In this document: positions 33,068-42,090 of the stretch, one piece after another
Position numbering within the stretch: the stretch's first letter is position 1
How the letters are laid out: each line of letters begins with the position of its first letter
Source of the DNA: JAGQRJ01 sp041402045
GTDB lineage: Bacteria > Planctomycetota > J058
DNA: 64,000 nucleotides
NCBI GenBank assembly: GCA_041402045.1
Contig: JAWKSZ010000001.1
Span: forward strand, 62,001-126,000
Direction: 5' to 3'
Made by a program: the position numbers and the translations under genes
The notes under the pieces: generated by a model
What the model was told of the DNA's origin: nothing
The model's input: only the letters and a program-made list of their open reading frames with translations
Databases searched by the model: none

Positions 33068-34939
33068 CTACCGCATGGCGAAGCGCAGGCCGAGGCCCAG
33101 GAGCACCACGCACAGCAAGCACAGCGCGAGCACGATCATGACCGCGCGCTTGAACTCGGGGTCGGCGGGCGCGCTCTGCTTGCGCCGGGCGACCGGGCGC
33201 GGGGCGCCCTCCTCGCCGGGGCGCGGGACCTTGGTCAGGGCCTCGCACACCTTGCAGCGCACGATCCCCCCCGCGAAGTGCCGGGGCACCGAGGACTCCT
33301 CGCCGCAGCCCGTGCACTCCACCGGGATCCAGTGGTCCTTGGGGGTGGGGAGGGCGGTTTGCGTGACCGCGCTGGGCGAGGGCGCAGGGCCCTCGACCGC
33401 GGCCTCGAGGTCGAAGTCCGAGTCGGTGGTGTCCGAGGACGCGGACTCGATCGCCGAGGCGGGGACCAGGTCCTCGCTGCTCGTGAAGTCCGAGGACGTG
33501 CCGGAGAGCTCCTGCACGCCCGGGTTTTGGAAGCCGAGGGACGACGTGGGCACGACCCCGACCCCGGCCATGTAGGGGTCGTCCTCTTCGAGCCCGTCGC
33601 CGCTGGCGTCGAGCAGCCCCGAGCTCTGCATGACCTCGAGCGGGATCATGGCGTCGTCGTCGACCTCGAAGGGCGACGACCCCGAGGCGACCTCGACCGG
33701 CGTCACCTCGACCGGGGTCGCGTCCAGGGGCGGCAGCTCGAGGTCGGGCGGCAGGTCGAGGTCGGCGAGCCCCGAGCCCGAGCCGGTGCCGACGTCGGAG
33801 CCGGAGCCGCTCGCGGCCGCGCTGGCGCTGTCGAGCACGTCCCCGCCCAGGATCTCGCTGCTCGTGGAGAGGGTCACCGAGCCGGTCCCGCTGGGGGGGA
33901 CGGCGAGCCCCGCACCCAGGTCCTCGCCGAAGGAGAGGTCGCCGCCGAGCAGGGCCTCCTCCTCGGCGGGGTCGAGGTCTGGCGGGTCGAGCACCTCGCC
34001 GCTGCGGGTCATGAAGTCGTCGTCGTCGTAGGCCGCGCCGCCGAGGATCTCGTGGTCGCTGATCACCGCGCCGGTGCCGCTGCCGGCGGGGACGGCGAAG
34101 TCGTCCTCCAGGGCGTCGGCGCCCAGGATCCCGCCCAGCTCGAACACCGCCTCGCCGGGCTCGAGCTCGGGCTCGGCCGCCGCGGGGGGCGGGGTGGGGC
34201 TGCTGAAGCTCAGGCCGCCCAGGCCGCCCAGGAGCTCGTCGAGCTTGAGCGGGCCCTCCTCGTCGAGGAGCGAGGCGCCGCCGAAGCCGACCGGGTCCAG
34301 CTCGGGCTCGGTGGGCTGGTCGTAGACCGAGGAGTCCTCGATCGGGCTCGGCGGAGGCGCAGGCTCCTCGAGCAGCCCGGGCGCGGGCCCGATCTCTCCC
34401 GAGTCCACCGTCGAGATCGGCTCCACCGCAGGCGCCGGCCCGATCTCTCCCGAGTCCACCGTCGAGATCCGCTCCACCGCAGGCGCCGGCCCGATCTCCC
34501 CCGAGTCCACCGTCGAGATCGGCTCCGCCGCAGGTGCCGGCCCGATCTCCCCCGAGTCCACCGTCGAGATCGGGTCCAGCTCGGGCTCGGTGGGGGTCTC
34601 GCGCAGCGTGGGCGCCGGGCCGATCTCCCCCGAGTCCGCGGTCGCGGCGCCCGGCCGGACCAGGATCTCGCCGACGTCGATCACCTCGTCGGTGGCGGCG
34701 GGCTCGTCGTCGTCGAGCTGCAGCAGCTCGATCGCCGACCCGATCCCAGTCTCGTCGGTCTTCTTCGCCAGGCCCTCGAGCCAGGCCGCGGTCTCGGCGT
34801 CCTGACTGCGCGGGGAGGGGGCGGGCTCGGGCGCCTTGGGGGGCAGCTCGCCGCGCTTGCGCGCGAGCCGCTCCTGCAGTTGGCGCCGCTTCTTCTCGAC
34901 GGGGTCTTCCAGGCGTCGCAGCTTTCCAGGATCAACCAC
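33068..34939 (-). CDS. acidic low-complexity protein with zinc ribbon and C-terminal membrane anchor
   Basis: 623 residues. Layout: a basic helical start (EKKRRQLQERLARKRG), then about 470 residues of Asp/Glu/Ser/Pro-rich, probably disordered sequence, then a zinc ribbon at about 540-575 (CTGCG ... CKVC, with VPRHFAGGIVRC between). It ends in a single hydrophobic helix, VMIVLALCLLCVVLLGLGL. The SGEIGPAP motif occurs five times at about residues 105-190, four of them in 17-residue tandem units (51-base DNA repeats near 34380-34590). The C-terminal helix with no signal peptide suggests tail anchoring. Function unknown. GTG start. Confidence 0.65.
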   Translation of the reverse strand: MVDPGKLRRLEDPVEKKRRQLQERLARKRGELPPKAPEPAPSPRSQDAETAAWLEGLAKKTDETGIGSAIELLQLDDDEPAATDEVIDVGEILVRPGAATADSGEIGPAPTLRETPTEPELDPISTVDSGEIGPAPAAEPISTVDSGEIGPAPAVERISTVDSGEIGPAPAVEPISTVDSGEIGPAPGLLEEPAPPPSPIEDSSVYDQPTEPELDPVGFGGASLLDEEGPLKLDELLGGLGGLSFSSPTPPPAAAEPELEPGEAVFELGGILGADALEDDFAVPAGSGTGAVISDHEILGGAAYDDDDFMTRSGEVLDPPDLDPAEEEALLGGDLSFGEDLGAGLAVPPSGTGSVTLSTSSEILGGDVLDSASAAASGSGSDVGTGSGSGLADLDLPPDLELPPLDATPVEVTPVEVASGSSPFEVDDDAMIPLEVMQSSGLLDASGDGLEEDDPYMAGVGVVPTSSLGFQNPGVQELSGTSSDFTSSEDLVPASAIESASSDTTDSDFDLEAAVEGPAPSPSAVTQTALPTPKDHWIPVECTGCGEESSVPRHFAGGIVRCKVCEALTKVPRPGEEGAPRPVARRKQSAPADPEFKRAVMIVLALCLLCVVLLGLGLRFAMR

Positions 34940-34953
34940 GCCTTGACGTTAGC

Positions 34954-35781
34954 CTATGACCGACCCCCCGCGCCACCACCCCCCTGCCCCTCGTAGGCGC
35001 CGGCGCGGGCGATCGTCGCGGCCAGCGCCTCGGCGCTCGCGCGCAGCTCCGCGTCGAGGGCCGCGCACAGCGCGGTTGGGCCGACCAGCAGGACCTCGTG
35101 ATACGCCCGGGGGAGCACGGCGTCGGCGGGGACGCGCCCCACGCGTAGATCGCGCGCCGGCCCCAGGCGCTCGGCGAGGCCCTGGCGCAGCCGCGCGTAC
35201 TGCGCCTGGTGCCCGGCGCCGCGGGGCGCCTTGTTGAACAGGTAGGCGAGCAGCACCCCCTCGGGGGCGAGGGCCTCGAGCGCGGGCGCGAGCAGCACCC
35301 CCCAGTCCGACTGCAGGTCGTACGGGTCGACGTGCACCAGGTCGAACGCGCCGCCCCGCGCCTCGCGCAGCGCCTGGGCCCCGTCCTCGACCTCGAGCAC
35401 CGTGGCCGGCGCCTCCCAGCCTCCGCGCCGCTCCGGGTCCTTGTCGAAGACCGAGAGCGCGAGCCGCGCGCCGGCCTGGGCGGCGAGGAGCCCGGCGGTC
35501 GAGGTCAGCTCCCCCCGCGCGACCCACGCGGCCTGGGCCCGGACGTAGCGCGGGCAGGCGTCGGCGAGCGCCTCCAGCCGGGCCTGGCTGGCGGGGGCGA
35601 GGGGGTAGACCGGGGCGCCGGCGAAGGGGTCGAGCGCGGTGCGCGTGCCCGGGCGCGCGAGCAGCGCCTCGAGCGCCGCGAGCGCCCACTCCCCTTTGAG
35701 CGCGTCCCCCCAGTTGCCGGGCTCGTAGCGCAGCCCGGCGTGGCGCCCGGGCTCCTTGTCACGCCAGGCCCAGCTACCCAC
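34954..35781 (-). CDS. RlmJ-like / SAM-dependent methyltransferase-like protein
   Basis: 275 residues. The N-terminal YEPGNWGDALKGEWALAAL resembles the opening of RlmJ-type 23S rRNA adenine-N6 methyltransferases (GN.aDvLKH). ALDPFAGAPVYPL looks like the SAM loop and FDLVHVDPYDLQSDW like the DPPY-type catalytic motif, here with DPYD. The last 30 residues are Gly/Ala-rich. The resemblance is by eye and partial, so the substrate (rRNA, DNA or a small molecule) is uncertain. The start overlaps the aminotransferase stop by 8 bases. It probably belongs to the long operon, 14 bases ahead of the zinc-ribbon protein gene. Confidence 0.55.
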   Translation of the reverse strand: MGSWAWRDKEPGRHAGLRYEPGNWGDALKGEWALAALEALLARPGTRTALDPFAGAPVYPLAPASQARLEALADACPRYVRAQAAWVARGELTSTAGLLAAQAGARLALSVFDKDPERRGGWEAPATVLEVEDGAQALREARGGAFDLVHVDPYDLQSDWGVLLAPALEALAPEGVLLAYLFNKAPRGAGHQAQYARLRQGLAERLGPARDLRVGRVPADAVLPRAYHEVLLVGPTALCAALDAELRASAEALAATIARAGAYEGQGGGGAGGRS

Positions 35782-36967
35782 GCTCCGCCTCGAGCTCCTC
35801 CAGCAGCGCGGCAGCGAGGCGCTCGTAGTCGGCGAGGGTCGTGTAGAGCTGGGCGCTGATCCGGATCAGGCGCGCCGGACGCCGGGGCCAGCTCACGACC
35901 GGGACCTGGATCCCGCGCCGGGTGAGCGCGGCCTGGATCGGCGGCTGGCGCAACAGCGGCTCGAGCGGCGCGTCGGGGTTCGGGTCGGGGGGGAGCGGGA
36001 CGCTCGCCAGGCTCCCGAGCATGGAGGCCGGGCAAGGCGCAGGGATCCCCAACGCGTCCAGGAGCACCTGCCGCCCGGCGACGACGAGGTCGTGGTTGTG
36101 CTGCCGCACCGCGGCCCAGCCGCCGGGGAGCAGCCCCCCCAGGTAGCGCAGGGCGAAGGGCACGCTCAGCGCCGCCGTGGGGTCGAAGGTCCCGGTCCAG
36201 TCGAACTCGAGCAGGAACCGGCTGAGGCTCGGGTACTCGATCGTGGCCCCGTGGCTGATCGCCAAGGGACGCACCCCGGGCTGGAGGTCGCGGCGCACGT
36301 GGAGGAAGGCCGAGCCCTTGGGCGTGCACAGCCACTTGTGGCAGTTGCCGGTGTAGTAGCCGGCGCCCAGCGCGTCGAGCTGGAGGTCGAGCATGCCCGG
36401 GGCGTGGGCGCCGTCGACCAGGGTCTCGACCCCCCGCTCGCGCAGCGCCGGGATCAGGCGCTCGAGGGGCATGATCACGCCGGTCGGGCTGGTGACGTGG
36501 TCGATCAGGAACAGCCGGGTGCGCGGCGTGACCCGCGCGAGCACCGCGTCGACGACCTGCTCCGGGGTGAGCCCGGGGAACGGCAGGTCCACGACCTCGA
36601 CGGTCGCCCCCGCGCGCTGGGCCACGAAGTCGAGCGCGTTGCGGCTCGCGGCGTACTCGTGGGTCGTGACCAGGAGCTCGTCCCCGGCCGTGAGCGCGAG
36701 CGAGCGCAGCACGCTGTTGACCCCGTAGGTCGCGTTCTGCACGAACACCAGGTCCGGGGCCTGGGCCCCGAGGAACAGCGCCAGCTCCCCCGCGGCCTCG
36801 CGCAGCCGCTCGGTCAGCCCGTGCATGAAGCGCACCGGCTCGCGCTCGAGCTCCGCCCGCAGCCGCGCCTGCTCCTCGAGCACCGCCCGCGGGCAGGCCC
36901 CGAAGGAGCCGTGGTTCAGGAAGCACACCTCGGGATCGAGGGTCCACAGGCTGCGGTCGACGAACAC
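35774..36967 (-). CDS. class V aminotransferase-fold PLP enzyme (isopenicillin-N-epimerase-like)
   Basis: 397 residues. The class V pattern is clear: CFLNHGSFGACPRAVLEE at the start, the PLP-contacting LVDGAHAPGMLDL with the pyridine-binding Asp, and the Schiff-base Lys in GNCHKWLCTPKG (near residue 229). FLNHGSFG and the HKW.CTPKG motif are typical of the branch containing isopenicillin N epimerase and EgtE-type C-S lyases. It may be a racemase, lyase or desulfurase; the sequence does not decide. GTG start, 7 bases after the phosphodiesterase-like gene. Confidence 0.85.
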   Translation of the reverse strand: MFVDRSLWTLDPEVCFLNHGSFGACPRAVLEEQARLRAELEREPVRFMHGLTERLREAAGELALFLGAQAPDLVFVQNATYGVNSVLRSLALTAGDELLVTTHEYAASRNALDFVAQRAGATVEVVDLPFPGLTPEQVVDAVLARVTPRTRLFLIDHVTSPTGVIMPLERLIPALRERGVETLVDGAHAPGMLDLQLDALGAGYYTGNCHKWLCTPKGSAFLHVRRDLQPGVRPLAISHGATIEYPSLSRFLLEFDWTGTFDPTAALSVPFALRYLGGLLPGGWAAVRQHNHDLVVAGRQVLLDALGIPAPCPASMLGSLASVPLPPDPNPDAPLEPLLRQPPIQAALTRRGIQVPVVSWPRRPARLIRISAQLYTTLADYERLAAALLEELEAERG

Positions 36968-36974
36968 GGCTTCC

Positions 36975-39068
36975 CTAGTCGAAGGTCTGGTGCGAGCCGC
37001 GGTAGGCGAGCTTGAGCTTGCGCTCGCGGGTCGTGACCACGTTGCCCTCGCGGCTGAGGACCTGCATGCGCACGGTGACCTTGTAGGTCTTGCCGTTCTC
37101 GAACTGGGTGAAGGCCTCCTCCAGCGGGACGAGCCAGGTGTCGTGCTCGCGGCGGAGCTCGTCCTGGGTGAAGGTCCGCTCGAGGATCGTCTTGTCGCGC
37201 AGGAGCCGCGCGCGCTTGACCACGACCTCGAACCGCCGGGGCAGGCTCGCGATCGGGGTGCCCTGGGTGTCGTCGAGGAACTCGACCCACATTTCGCCGC
37301 CGCTCTGGCCGGGGGCCGGGTTGGGCAGCACGGTGGCCTCGATCGGCGGGTCGTTGCGCAGGTAGTCGCCGAGGTCGACGTAGTGGCGCAGGTCCTCGGC
37401 GCGGATCACCGCCGGCGGCTCGCTGAGGTAGTTGGTCATGAAGGTCCCGGCCGAGTTGACCTGGTCCAGGCCGCCGTGAGTCCCGCTGCGCCCGCGCAGC
37501 CCCGCGGTGAACTTCACGATCCCCTGCCCGTTCTCGTAGCCCGGGAGCAGGCTCACGATCACGTTGGCCGGGTTGCGCACGAGCTCGGTGTGGCCCACGC
37601 GGATCCGGTGCGCGGCGTCGGGGTAGGCGTGGTCGGCGGTCACGGCCAGGAGGTCGCGCCCGGTCGCCCAGCGCCCCGAGTGCAGCTTGCCCTCGGCCTC
37701 GAGCCCGGCGTAGACCGCGCCGTAGCCCAGCGGGTCCTGACCCTGGAGCACCTCGTAGGCGTAGGCGTCGAGGCTCGGGTCGTAGACGAAGCGCGCGGTC
37801 CCGCGCGGGCTGTAGACGTATTGCTGTTGCCCGCCGACGTCGAAGGTCACGACGTCCACGCCCTCCATGGAGATGATCTTGGCGGCGAGCTCGGACTCCT
37901 GGGCCTCACGGCAGTGGAGCGCGATCGAGCTGAGGATCCCCGCCGAGGAGAACGCGCACTGGTTGTCCTGCTCGACCTTCTTCTTGACCTCCCAGCCCGC
38001 GGCCTCGAGGTGCTTGCCGAGCTTGACCAGCTCGCCGCTCTGGAGGGTGTGGCCGTGGTCGCTGACGATCACGACCTCGAGCTTCTCGCCGTACTTCTGC
38101 TGGTAGCGCTCGCACATTTCGCGCACGTAGCCGTCGATATCCCGGATCACCTTCTCCAGGTTCTCGCGCCCGTCCATGTGGGCGATCGGGTCGGTCTGAT
38201 ACGCGTAGAGGAACGCGGTGCGCGAGCCCTCGTGCTCGACGAGCTCCTCGAGCATGTGGTGGATCTGGCGGGTGCCCAGGCGGTAGGGCAGCACGTAGGC
38301 CAGCCCGTGCCCGACGATCCCCTCGTGGCGCATGTGCATGCGGGTCTGGAAGCGGCTGCCCTTCATCTTGCGCAGGGTCACGCCCATGGTCGCGGCCTGG
38401 CGGTTGGAGAAGTAGACGGCCTGGTAGCCCGGCTCCGCGGGCAAGCCCAGGAGCGTGTTCCAGGAAATGCTCGAGAGCGAGGGGAACACCGTGATCATGC
38501 GCGCGGGGTCGTGGAACTCGGCGAACAGCCCCTCCTTCTGGCGCAGCTCCTGCACGATCCGGTGGGGCAGCCCGTCCATGCAGAGCACCACGCGCTTGAA
38601 GGGCGCGTTCCCCGCGGGCGAGAACTCCGCCGGGCGCGCCGGGGTCGGGTCCGGGGCGACCACCCAGCCGCGGTCGTAGGCCTGCGACCAGCCCTGGACG
38701 CCGGTCGGGTTCTGCAGCACGCCCATGACCTGGCGCCCGTCGATCCGGTAGACGCCGGTGATATCGCCGGCGCCGTTCTGCCCGGCGAGCTGGTTCTCGA
38801 CGCCCTCGCGCATGGCGAAGCGCACGCCGAGGTAGCGGCCCTTGAGCCGGGCGGCGCCGAACAGGATCTGGTCCGGGGCGCCCGAGCGGCCCTTGGTGAT
38901 CCGCTTGACCGTGAACCCGCTCCAGCCCTTGGGATAGAGCTCGAGGCGCACGTCCCGGGTGGGGGTCCCTGCGCTGCGCGAGGTCAGGGCGAAGACCTGG
39001 GCGGGCTCGAGGGCGAAGCTGGCCCCGGCGCTGAGGGCGAGCAGACAGAGCGGTAGAACGGTCTTCAC
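36975..39068 (-). CDS. exported alkaline-phosphatase-superfamily phosphodiesterase-like protein
   Basis: 697 residues. The signal peptide is VKTVLPLCLLALSAGASFAL, with cleavage probably after SFA. The catalytic domain begins near residue 180: VVLCMDGLPHRIVQEL holds the first metal Asp, VFPSLSSISWNTLLG supplies a Ser/Thr nucleophile region, DPIAHMDG and VVIVSDHGHT hold the second metal site, and THGGLDQVN the last His. This order matches type I phosphodiesterase/nucleotide pyrophosphatases. The first 180 and last 120 residues are beta-rich. Start at the GTG at 39068, with GGGGAGG upstream and a good signal peptide. It is the first gene of the long minus-strand run and divergent from the PLD-like gene. 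Confidence 0.8.
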   Translation of the reverse strand: MKTVLPLCLLALSAGASFALEPAQVFALTSRSAGTPTRDVRLELYPKGWSGFTVKRITKGRSGAPDQILFGAARLKGRYLGVRFAMREGVENQLAGQNGAGDITGVYRIDGRQVMGVLQNPTGVQGWSQAYDRGWVVAPDPTPARPAEFSPAGNAPFKRVVLCMDGLPHRIVQELRQKEGLFAEFHDPARMITVFPSLSSISWNTLLGLPAEPGYQAVYFSNRQAATMGVTLRKMKGSRFQTRMHMRHEGIVGHGLAYVLPYRLGTRQIHHMLEELVEHEGSRTAFLYAYQTDPIAHMDGRENLEKVIRDIDGYVREMCERYQQKYGEKLEVVIVSDHGHTLQSGELVKLGKHLEAAGWEVKKKVEQDNQCAFSSAGILSSIALHCREAQESELAAKIISMEGVDVVTFDVGGQQQYVYSPRGTARFVYDPSLDAYAYEVLQGQDPLGYGAVYAGLEAEGKLHSGRWATGRDLLAVTADHAYPDAAHRIRVGHTELVRNPANVIVSLLPGYENGQGIVKFTAGLRGRSGTHGGLDQVNSAGTFMTNYLSEPPAVIRAEDLRHYVDLGDYLRNDPPIEATVLPNPAPGQSGGEMWVEFLDDTQGTPIASLPRRFEVVVKRARLLRDKTILERTFTQDELRREHDTWLVPLEEAFTQFENGKTYKVTVRMQVLSREGNVVTTRERKLKLAYRGSHQTFD

Positions 39069-39190
39069 GGACGAGCCTCCCCGGTCCGCGAGGATACCAC
39101 CGCGTGCAGTGCGTCCCCAACGGGTTTCCTGCTGGAAGTCATGCAAAACAAAGGGAATACTGAGCCGCTCGGAGGAGGAGGGGGCCCCCA

Positions 39191-41440
39191 ATGAAGCACG
39201 CTTGGAGTCTGCTCGCATGCTGCCTGGCAGCCGCGAGCGCCTGGGGCCAGGACGCCCCTCCCCCGATCCGCGACGTGCTCGCCGGCGAGCCGGCCACCGT
39301 CGTGTTCTCCCCGCAAGGCGGCTACGCCCCGCAGAACTACCTCAAGCGCTTCACGACCCAGGACGGCGAGACCGTGTGGGCCACCCAGAACGGGCTGCTC
39401 GCCGAGCTGATCCGTCGCGCCGAGCCGGGGAGCAAGATCCGGATCGGGAGCTTCAAGCTCAGCGAGCCCAACGTGATCGACGCGCTGTTCGAGGCCGCCC
39501 GCGAGCGCGGGTGCGAGGTCAAGCTCTGGCTCAAGGGGCCCCCGGGCCTGACCTACATGGTCGACGGGCACGAGGCGATCGCCGACCGCGCCAACCGCTA
39601 CCTGCGCGAGCGCCACGCCCAGGGCAAGGACGCCGAGTGGGGCGACGTGCAGGTGCAGATCGGCACCGCCGCGCACATGTCCGCCTTCGGCAAGTGGAAC
39701 GACATGCACCAGAAGTTCGGGATCGTGAGCGCGAGCAACGCCCACGGCCCGAACCTGAACCACGCCTTCCTCGGGACCTCGAACATCGGCGCCAGCTCCG
39801 ACGAGTTCCACAACGAGCACCGCGTGTTCCTGTTCAACCACGCCGTGGCCACCCACCGCCTGTGGAGCGAGTTCAAGCGGCTGTGGGACAACCTCGGCGA
39901 GTGCCGGACCTTCGTCCACGGCGACTCCAGCCAAGGCCCCAACCAGACCCCCGAGGACGCGACGATCACGCTCCCCGACGGCAGCACCGCCCAGGAGCGC
40001 GACACCGACGCCCTGACCTTCCGCTTCACCTACGAGCGCGAGCCCAGCGGCCAGTTCCACGCGATCAGCGACGACTTCGCCCAGGCGATCTCCGAGGCCA
40101 AGCTGCTCCCCGCGGGCGCGGTGGTGTGGGTCGCGCAGTTCGGCTTCGGGATCCCCCGGCTCTCGCGCGCGCTGCTCCAGGCCGCCGAGGAGGCGCCCCA
40201 GGTCGAGTTCCGCGTCATGGTCCACATGGCCGAGGGCAACAGTTGGGCCACCCGCCAGCTCGCGACCTCGAACCTGCCCAACGTGCACGTGCGCGTGAAG
40301 TGGGACTCGAACAAGCTCAAGCTCAACCCGGGTTCGACCCCGGGGCTCCCTGGCCCCACCGACCCCGGCCCCGCGCTCCTGCACCACAAGACCCTCGTGG
40401 TCGGCGAGCGCGCGCTGATCACCGGGAGCTACAACTTCTTCGGCGACGCCGACGACCAGGGCGAGAACGTGGTGATCGTGCGCCCCGAGCGCGACCCGCG
40501 CTTCGCCGGGCTGGTGCGCGACACCCACGCCGAGTTCCAGACGCTCTGGTTCAGCGGGGTCCTGTTCGACGCCGCCGAGCTCTTCGGCCCCGACGGCCTC
40601 TACGAGCAGATCGCGGCCAAGAGCGCCCAGGACGGGTTCCTCGACGTGCTGCGCGCGGTCTCGAGCTTCCCCCAGAGCGCCGAGCAGATCCGCGACCGCG
40701 TGGGCAGCCTCGACCTGCCCAAGGTCGAGGAGCACCTCGCGACCCTCACCCGCTTCCGCTTCGTGGAGGAGCTGCCCGCGGGCTTCCGCCTGGCGCCGGA
40801 CCCCGACCAGCGCGCCCACGCGGCGAAGCCCGACGTGCGCCGCGAGGCCCTCGAGCACCAGCCGACCGCCGAGGTCGTGCGCGGCACGGTCTCGACCACC
40901 GAGCGCGCGCTGCTCGTGGGCGGCGAGCGGATCTCCCTCGAGGAGAGCGCCCTCGACGCGACCCTCGAGCTGCTCCAAGGCCGCGAGGTCGCGATCCACG
41001 GCAAGCTCGCGGGCAAGGTCCTGACCCCCGAGCGCCTGGTCGAGCCGACCCTCGCGCAGCTCGAGGGCACCGTCGCCCAGCCCCCCGACGGCCCGCGCTT
41101 CGGCCCCGACGCCCTGCGCCCGGCCGGGCTCGCGGGCGAGGTGCTGGCCCACGCCGGGCCGGACCCGGTCGCGCTGCGCGGCTACGCCTACCCCGGCGAG
41201 CTGGTCGTGACCGAGGTCGAGGCCCGGATCACCGCGGCCACGACCCTCTCCTACAGTTGGGTCCCGGTGGGCAAGGTCAAGCCCGGCGAGCGCGTGACCG
41301 CGGTCAAGCTCTCGCGCACCGGGGAGCACGTGCTGGTCGAGACCGCGGCCGGGATCCGCGGCTACGCGCCGCTCGACGCCGTCGCGATCGGACGCGAGCC
41401 CCACACCGCGGGCGTGACCGGCGCCCTGGGCGGGCAGTGA
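39191..41440 (+). CDS. exported phospholipase-D-superfamily-like protein with degenerate HKD motifs
   Basis: 749 residues with a signal peptide (WSLLACCLAAASAWGQ). Two PLD half-domains are visible: the first around HQKFGIVSASNA (about residue 175) and the second around LHHKTLVVGERAL with ITGSYNFFGD (about 395-415). Both keep the H-x-K, but the Asp that completes HxK(x)4D is replaced by Ser and Gly, so catalysis is doubtful or altered. From about residue 660 comes a beta-rich SH3-like tail (SYSWVPVGKVKPGERV). Very strong ribosome binding site, GGAGGAGGAGG. ATG start. SixA follows 2 bases after its stop. Confidence 0.78.
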   Translation: MKHAWSLLACCLAAASAWGQDAPPPIRDVLAGEPATVVFSPQGGYAPQNYLKRFTTQDGETVWATQNGLLAELIRRAEPGSKIRIGSFKLSEPNVIDALFEAARERGCEVKLWLKGPPGLTYMVDGHEAIADRANRYLRERHAQGKDAEWGDVQVQIGTAAHMSAFGKWNDMHQKFGIVSASNAHGPNLNHAFLGTSNIGASSDEFHNEHRVFLFNHAVATHRLWSEFKRLWDNLGECRTFVHGDSSQGPNQTPEDATITLPDGSTAQERDTDALTFRFTYEREPSGQFHAISDDFAQAISEAKLLPAGAVVWVAQFGFGIPRLSRALLQAAEEAPQVEFRVMVHMAEGNSWATRQLATSNLPNVHVRVKWDSNKLKLNPGSTPGLPGPTDPGPALLHHKTLVVGERALITGSYNFFGDADDQGENVVIVRPERDPRFAGLVRDTHAEFQTLWFSGVLFDAAELFGPDGLYEQIAAKSAQDGFLDVLRAVSSFPQSAEQIRDRVGSLDLPKVEEHLATLTRFRFVEELPAGFRLAPDPDQRAHAAKPDVRREALEHQPTAEVVRGTVSTTERALLVGGERISLEESALDATLELLQGREVAIHGKLAGKVLTPERLVEPTLAQLEGTVAQPPDGPRFGPDALRPAGLAGEVLAHAGPDPVALRGYAYPGELVVTEVEARITAATTLSYSWVPVGKVKPGERVTAVKLSRTGEHVLVETAAGIRGYAPLDAVAIGREPHTAGVTGALGGQ

Positions 41441-41442
41441 GC

Positions 41443-41955
41443 ATGCTGCGCCTGATCGTCATGCGCCACGCCAAGAGCTCCTGGAAGGAGCAAGGGCAAG
41501 AGGACCACGAGCGCCCGCTCAACAAGCGCGGGCGACGCGACGCCCCGCGGATCGCGGAGAAGCTGGCCGAGCTGGGCTGGACCCCGGCGTCGGCCTTCGT
41601 CTCCGACGCCGTGCGCACCCAGGAGACCTGGGGGCTCATGCAGGGCGCCTGGGGCGACGACGTCGAGGTCGACGTCGAGCTGCGCCCCGACCTCTACCTC
41701 GCGGGGCTGCAGGAGGTGAAGGACGTCTTCGACGACCACCCCGACGCGACCTCTCCCGCCCTCGTGCTCGGCCACAACCCAGGCTGGGAGGCCATGGCCA
41801 GCGAGCTCTCGGGTCGCCCGCTCTCCATGACCACCGCCAACGCGGTCCTGCTCGAATCCGACGCCGACGAGTGGACCGCCGCGCTGGCCGGCCCCTGGAA
41901 GATCGCCCAGGTGCTCCGCCCCCGCGAGCTCTGGCCCGACGACGCCGACGAGTAG
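41443..41955 (+). CDS. sixA: SixA-type phosphohistidine phosphatase
   Basis: This 170-residue histidine-phosphatase-fold protein begins MLRLIVMRHAKSSW, where RHA carries the catalytic His as in SixA. SDAVRTQETW holds a phosphate-pocket Arg, and VLGHNPGWE the second catalytic His. Length and the short insert match SixA, which removes phosphate from HPr-type or HPt proteins. ATG chosen; a GTG at 41437 that overlaps the PLD-like stop is equally plausible and would add two residues. It is cotranscribed with the PLD-like gene. A histidine kinase system lies 1.8 kb downstream, but a link is speculative. Confidence 0.85.
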   Translation: MLRLIVMRHAKSSWKEQGQEDHERPLNKRGRRDAPRIAEKLAELGWTPASAFVSDAVRTQETWGLMQGAWGDDVEVDVELRPDLYLAGLQEVKDVFDDHPDATSPALVLGHNPGWEAMASELSGRPLSMTTANAVLLESDADEWTAALAGPWKIAQVLRPRELWPDDADE

Positions 41956-42090
41956 CCAGCCTTGCACCGCCGACGCTGACCCGTACGGGTGAGCGCGCGG
42001 CTCACCGAACGCACTCCAGCGCACCGCACGCGTGCGAGCGGGTCGAGCCGCGTCGGCTCTCGGGGTATCCTTGCCGCTCGGGAGTGGTCA

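Noticed and set aside
38959..41955. A single 998-residue protein ending in SixA
   Set aside because: Only the last 170 residues form a real protein (SixA). The rest is an antisense-like frame of the PLD-like gene.
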